NCBI GenBank assembly: GCA_008932955.1
Contig: WBXE01000093.1
Location: forward strand, 1 to 9,379
Length of the DNA stretch: 9,379 nucleotides
Source: Verrucomicrobiota bacterium
GTDB taxonomy: Bacteria; Verrucomicrobiota; Verrucomicrobiia; Verrucomicrobiales; Akkermansiaceae
Direction: 5' to 3'
A model generated the notes under the pieces. It did no database searches. It saw only the letters and a program-made list of their open reading frames with translations, and was not told the origin of the DNA. The translations under genes were made by a program, and so were the position numbers. Of this stretch, positions 7,608 to 9,379 are shown piece after piece; the stretch's first letter is position 1; every line of letters begins with the position of its first letter.

Positions 7608-8153
7608 GTGACAATATCCTCCCTCTCCAACAAAAAAAACCAACTCCGCAGCACCCTGCGCCAACTCCTGCGCAACGGCCCGCTCGACTCGGGTCCGGTC
7701 TGCGAAGCGGCGCGCTGCTGGCTGGCGGCCCGCCCGGCCTTGCGCACCGTGGCCTTGTATGCAGCGCTGGCGGACGAGGTCGATTTATTGCCGCTGATGG
7801 CATGGGATCCTGGCAGGCGCTGGGTTTTCCCCCGCATCTGTGGCGAGGATCTGGTGTTCCACGAGCTGCGCGATGTGGCCGGGGACTTGGCACGCGGTGC
7901 CTGCGGCATCCGCGAGCCATCCCCCACCCTGCCCAGCGTCCCAATCCCCGCGATCGATGCTTTCTTGTGCCCCGGCATGGCCTTCGACCCCAACGGCGGT
8001 CGCCTCGGCCGCGGCCTCGGCTACTACGACCGCGCCCTCGCCAGCGCCCGCCCCGACGCCGTTAAAGTCGGCATTTGCCACCCGATCCAACGCGTCGCCG
8101 ACACTTTCCGAGAGGCGCATGACGTGGCCATGGATGTGGTGATAGCGGGGTGA
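7608..8153 (+). CDS. fau: 5-formyltetrahydrofolate cyclo-ligase
   Basis: Cytoplasmic ATP-dependent enzyme (MTHFS/YgfA family) that converts 5-formyltetrahydrofolate to 5,10-methenyltetrahydrofolate, returning this storage or inhibitory form to the one-carbon pool. The 181-residue product shows the family pattern in order: an N-terminal basic helix KKNQLRSTLRQLL (9-21), EVDLLP (57-62), VFPRICGEDLVFHEL (73-87), GIREP (100-104) and the signature CPGMAFDPNGG with RLGRGLGYYDR (121-142), which forms the Mg-ATP and substrate pocket. It ends with HDVAMDVVIAG. I chose GTG at 7608 because it begins just before the conserved N-terminal helix, gives the usual family length and does not overlap the divergent gene. 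An ATG at 7518 would add 30 residues unlike the family and overlap the neighbouring start. No ribosome site is obvious. Bases 8135-8148 recur in the 33-bp repeats downstream. Confidence 0.93.
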   Translation: MTISSLSNKKNQLRSTLRQLLRNGPLDSGPVCEAARCWLAARPALRTVALYAALADEVDLLPLMAWDPGRRWVFPRICGEDLVFHELRDVAGDLARGACGIREPSPTLPSVPIPAIDAFLCPGMAFDPNGGRLGRGLGYYDRALASARPDAVKVGICHPIQRVADTFREAHDVAMDVVIAG

Positions 8154-8212
8154 GCAGCAGTCTCTTAGCAGCAGAACCCGGCGGGCGGGTGTGGCGCACC
8201 GGAAGCAACTCG

Positions 8213-8311
8213 GCTAAGGAGCCACCACATTCTTGTGGTGATAGCGCTAAGGAGCCACCACATTCTTGTGGTGATAGCGCTAAGGATCCACCACATTCTT
8301 GTGGTGATAGC
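8213..8311. repeat. Three tandem 33-bp hairpin repeats
   Basis: Three head-to-tail 33-bp units (8213-8245, 8246-8278, 8279-8311) begin GCTAAGGA and end GATAGC. Units 1 and 2 are identical; unit 3 differs at one base (GAGCC becomes GATCC). Each contains a perfect 7-bp stem CACCACA / TGTGGTG with a TTCT loop (first copy 8223-8240), so the array would form three identical hairpins in RNA or single-stranded DNA. It begins 59 bp after the folate gene stop. There are no spacers, so it is not a CRISPR array. The unit is 11 codons long and stop-free in the frame that reads SAKEPPHSCGD. The role is unknown: REP-like element, mRNA 3'-end structure or simple tandem expansion. Confidence 0.9.
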
Positions 8312-8365
8312 GGAAGGGAGGTCCATGAATGAATGCCGAAGGCTCAGTTTATGGACGAACCTTCC
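8312..8365. repeat. Interrupted long hairpin after the 33-bp array
   Basis: Bases 8312-8326 pair with 8351-8365. The outer stem is GGAAGG/CCTTCC, a 3x3-base internal loop follows, and the inner stem is GTCCAT/ATGGAC, enclosing a 24-base loop. It starts directly where the third 33-bp unit ends. A REP-like element or structured RNA is possible. No tRNA features are present. Confidence 0.55.
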
Positions 8366-8368
8366 GCA

Positions 8369-8388
8369 CGACGACAGTAAGGTCGTCG
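8369..8388. repeat. 7-bp hairpin, 6-base loop
   Basis: Perfect inverted repeat CGACGAC (8369-8375) / GTCGTCG (8382-8388) around AGTAAG. It lies three bases beyond the preceding hairpin and belongs to the same structured block. There is no T-run, so it is not a standard terminator. Confidence 0.55.
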
Positions 8389-8437
8389 CTCCATACCATG
8401 GCACATCCGAGCCGGGTAGGCGGGGGGGGCGAACTAA

Positions 8438-8495
8438 CCGTTCCGTTAGGACATTCTGATGTCCGATCGGACATCAGAATGTCCTAACGGAACGG
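8438..8495. repeat. Perfect 58-bp palindrome with no spacer
   Basis: The sequence from 8438 to 8466 is the exact reverse complement of 8467 to 8495: 29 bp per arm, no mismatch and no central spacer, with symmetry lost at the next base on both sides. The centre is GATC (8465-8468). Each arm also contains its own small inverted repeat: GGACAT/ATGTCC at 8449-8454 and 8459-8464, and again at 8469-8474 and 8479-8484. The block can therefore fold as one long hairpin or as two short hairpins beside the GATC. It could be a mobile repeat, a recombinase or regulator site, or a strong RNA hairpin. No T-run follows on either strand. Confidence 0.95.
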
Positions 8496-8867
8496 AGCCA
8501 GCGGTGGAGTTTCCAGGGTGCTTGCACAGCCAAATCTCTTGCTAGACAGTGGTGACCGAGCAATCAAGCAATCTTTCTCCAAGTATTTGAGGTGCCATCA
8601 CGAGACCCATCAAAAATCCAAAATTATCACTCAGCAATCATCACTGAGAAGGCCATGGAAAAATTTGCTGTCACCACGTGTGCCCATGTCTTTGTACGCT
8701 GGGTTAAGTTAGCGCTTATGGGGGGTGGAATGGGTCATCGAATCGGGCGAAAAAGCCCTGCATCGAGATTAATTGTTAGGTTCGGAGGCCGCAGAGATCC
8801 GCCTAGCGGAACTCACCCAAGCCCTTGCTAACAAGAAATCCTGGTTCCGGTGGAGCTGACCCAGTAG

Positions 8868-8911
8868 CTGCGGCGTTCCCGCCGCAGTCCGTGCGTGCCG
8901 CATCTCGCGGC
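8868..8911. repeat. Pair of GC-rich hairpins
   Basis: CTGCGGCG (8868-8875) pairs with CGCCGCAG (8880-8887) around a TTCC loop, and GCCGC (8897-8901) pairs with GCGGC (8907-8911) around ATCTC. Both share a GCCGC/GCGGC core with the hairpin at 8999-9021, as if a small family of stem-loops occupied the region downstream of the photolyase gene. Confidence 0.6.
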
Positions 8912-8998
8912 GCGGGCCAGAGGCTGCCCCGGCTTGGAGAATGCACTGCTCTTGCGTTGTCTCTGCATAAGCGCTGCGGCCAGAGGCGTGCAGCCACG

Positions 8999-9021
8999 GC
9001 CTGCCGCGAGACGCGGCAGGC
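8999..9021 (-). terminator. Strong hairpin just after the photolyase stop
   Basis: A perfect 9-bp GC-rich stem GCCTGCCGC (8999-9007) / GCGGCAGGC (9013-9021) with a 5-base loop lies 21 bases beyond the photolyase stop codon. Position and stability suit a 3'-end or terminator structure. No T-run follows on the minus strand, so intrinsic termination is uncertain. Confidence 0.45.
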
Positions 9022-9042
9022 ACACCACATCGCCGCCGCAGC

Positions 9043-9379
9043 TCAGCGCTGCTGTGTCTTGTGGCTCTGGAACATTGCCAGCGTGCGCAAGCGCTCGACG
9101 CCGTGATCGAGGATGGGCAGTGGATAGCCCGGGGCCAGCGGCCGCTGGTTTTCGGGCGGAGCCAGCAATTTTGCAGCAGGCACTGCGGCGAGCTCCGGCA
9201 GCCAGCGTTTGATGTAAGTGCCCTGCGGGTCGAAGCGCGCCGTTTGCGACCAGGGGTTCTGGATGCGGAAATACGGTGCGGCATCGGCTCCGGTGCCGGC
9301 CGACCACTGCCAGCCACCATTGTTGGAGGCGATTTCACCATCGACCAAGTGCTGCATGAACCAGGCCTCGCCGAGGCGC
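9043..9379 (-). CDS. phrB: Deoxyribodipyrimidine (CPD) photolyase, C-terminal end, partial
   Basis: Light-driven repair enzyme that binds FAD and splits cyclobutane pyrimidine dimers. Only the last 111 residues are present; the gene begins beyond the right edge, so most of it, including the N-terminal antenna domain, is unseen. The visible part matches the end of the FAD-binding helical domain: RLGEAWFMQHLVDGEIASNN, then GGWQW, then DAAPYFRIQNP, FDPQGTYIKRWLPEL and YPLPILDHGVER. By my alignment to E. coli PhrB, the two Trp of GGWQW match the flavin-proximal electron-transfer Trp and the lesion-contacting Trp, both conserved here. Changes from the common pattern are mild (TGADAAPYF for TGTDAAPYF, RIQNP for RIFNP). 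It ends in TGA at 9043-9045, where E. coli PhrB also ends after a short variable tail. A related cryptochrome is less likely, given the complete photolyase signature. Confidence 0.93.
   Translation of the reverse strand, partial: RLGEAWFMQHLVDGEIASNNGGWQWSAGTGADAAPYFRIQNPWSQTARFDPQGTYIKRWLPELAAVPAAKLLAPPENQRPLAPGYPLPILDHGVERLRTLAMFQSHKTQQR

Larger units (their letters stand above)
8496..9042. other. Gene-poor stretch between palindrome and photolyase
   Basis: I see no convincing gene in these 547 bases. The first part (about 8500-8780) is visibly more AT-rich than its surroundings; its short open frames lack ribosome sites and protein-like composition. The second part (about 8780-9042) is GC-rich and dominated by short inverted repeats, including TCCGC/GGCGA-type pairing around 8798-8810 and three GC hairpins listed separately. 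Open frames on the minus strand here read as low-complexity Arg/Ala/Ser-rich peptides that overlap the photolyase in another frame. Confidence 0.6.

Noticed and set aside
7573..7944. N-terminal extension of the exported protein up to 7944
   Set aside because: It would be antisense to the folate ligase gene, and the signal peptide clearly begins at the ATG at 7572.
8213..8311. CRISPR-like array
   Set aside because: The 33-bp units are directly adjacent with no variable spacers, and no cas genes are seen.
8745..8758. Small hairpin GGGC-GAAAAA-GCCC resembling a terminator core
   Set aside because: The stem is only 4 bp, and the A/T run is in the loop rather than after the stem.
8703..8782. Integron attC-like core motifs (GTTAAGT near 8703, GTTAGGT at 8775)
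   Set aside because: Both fit GTTRRRY but lie in the same orientation. No properly placed RYYYAAC partner lies upstream on the same strand, and no integrase or cassette structure is present.
8592..8831. Plus-strand open frame of 79 codons in the gene-poor stretch
   Set aside because: GTG start without ribosome site, no recognisable domain, and the composition changes with the underlying AT/GC shift.
8915..8987. 10-bp direct repeat GGCCAGAGGC at 8915 and 8978
   Set aside because: Short, only two copies, and in GC-rich sequence where such matches arise easily.
8769..9341. Minus-strand open frames of 190 and 159 codons near the right edge
   Set aside because: They overlap the photolyase in other frames and give Arg/Ser/Ala-rich sequence typical of GC-rich shadow frames.

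Overview
This window reads as GC-rich bacterial chromosome with small gaps inside gene clusters, weak or absent Shine-Dalgarno sequences and many short non-coding repeats between genes. The gene content (MeaB-type GTPase, a CheB-CheR-PAS fusion, a PAS histidine kinase, class I photolyase) together with the tandem-repeat-rich spacers suggests an environmental heterotroph. A Verrucomicrobiota-like genome is my best guess, but that is inference from style only; no marker gene here fixes the taxon.

Layout. Positions 1-113 are a 9-bp minisatellite at the window edge, with a short degenerate echo up to about 200. A meaB GTPase gene (239-1435, +) follows and converges on a three-PAS histidine kinase (1584-3656, -). 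A short AT-rich divergent promoter region (3657-3765) separates the kinase from a 1041-residue CheB-CheR-coiled-coil-PAS protein (3766-6891, +). That gene converges at a distance of 18 bp on a small exported TPR-like protein (6910-7572, -). The exported-protein gene in turn diverges across 35 bp from 5-formyltetrahydrofolate cyclo-ligase (7608-8153, +). From 8154 to 9042 there is no convincing gene. This stretch is packed with secondary structure: three 33-bp tandem hairpin repeats, two further hairpins, a perfect 58-bp palindrome and a group of GC-rich hairpins. The window ends in the 3' end of a DNA photolyase gene (9043-9379, -), cut by the window edge.

How the genes may work together. The kinase and the CheB-CheR-PAS protein are head to head and complementary: the first has sensor domains plus a kinase, the second has methylesterase, methyltransferase and sensor domains but no kinase, receiver or transmembrane part. 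I infer that they may form one signalling module. The kinase has Gln instead of the usual acidic residue right after its phospho-acceptor His. MeaB (cobalamin/methylmalonyl-CoA mutase maintenance), the folate enzyme and the photolyase look like independent housekeeping genes. The most unusual DNA is the repeat/palindrome block at 8213-8495.
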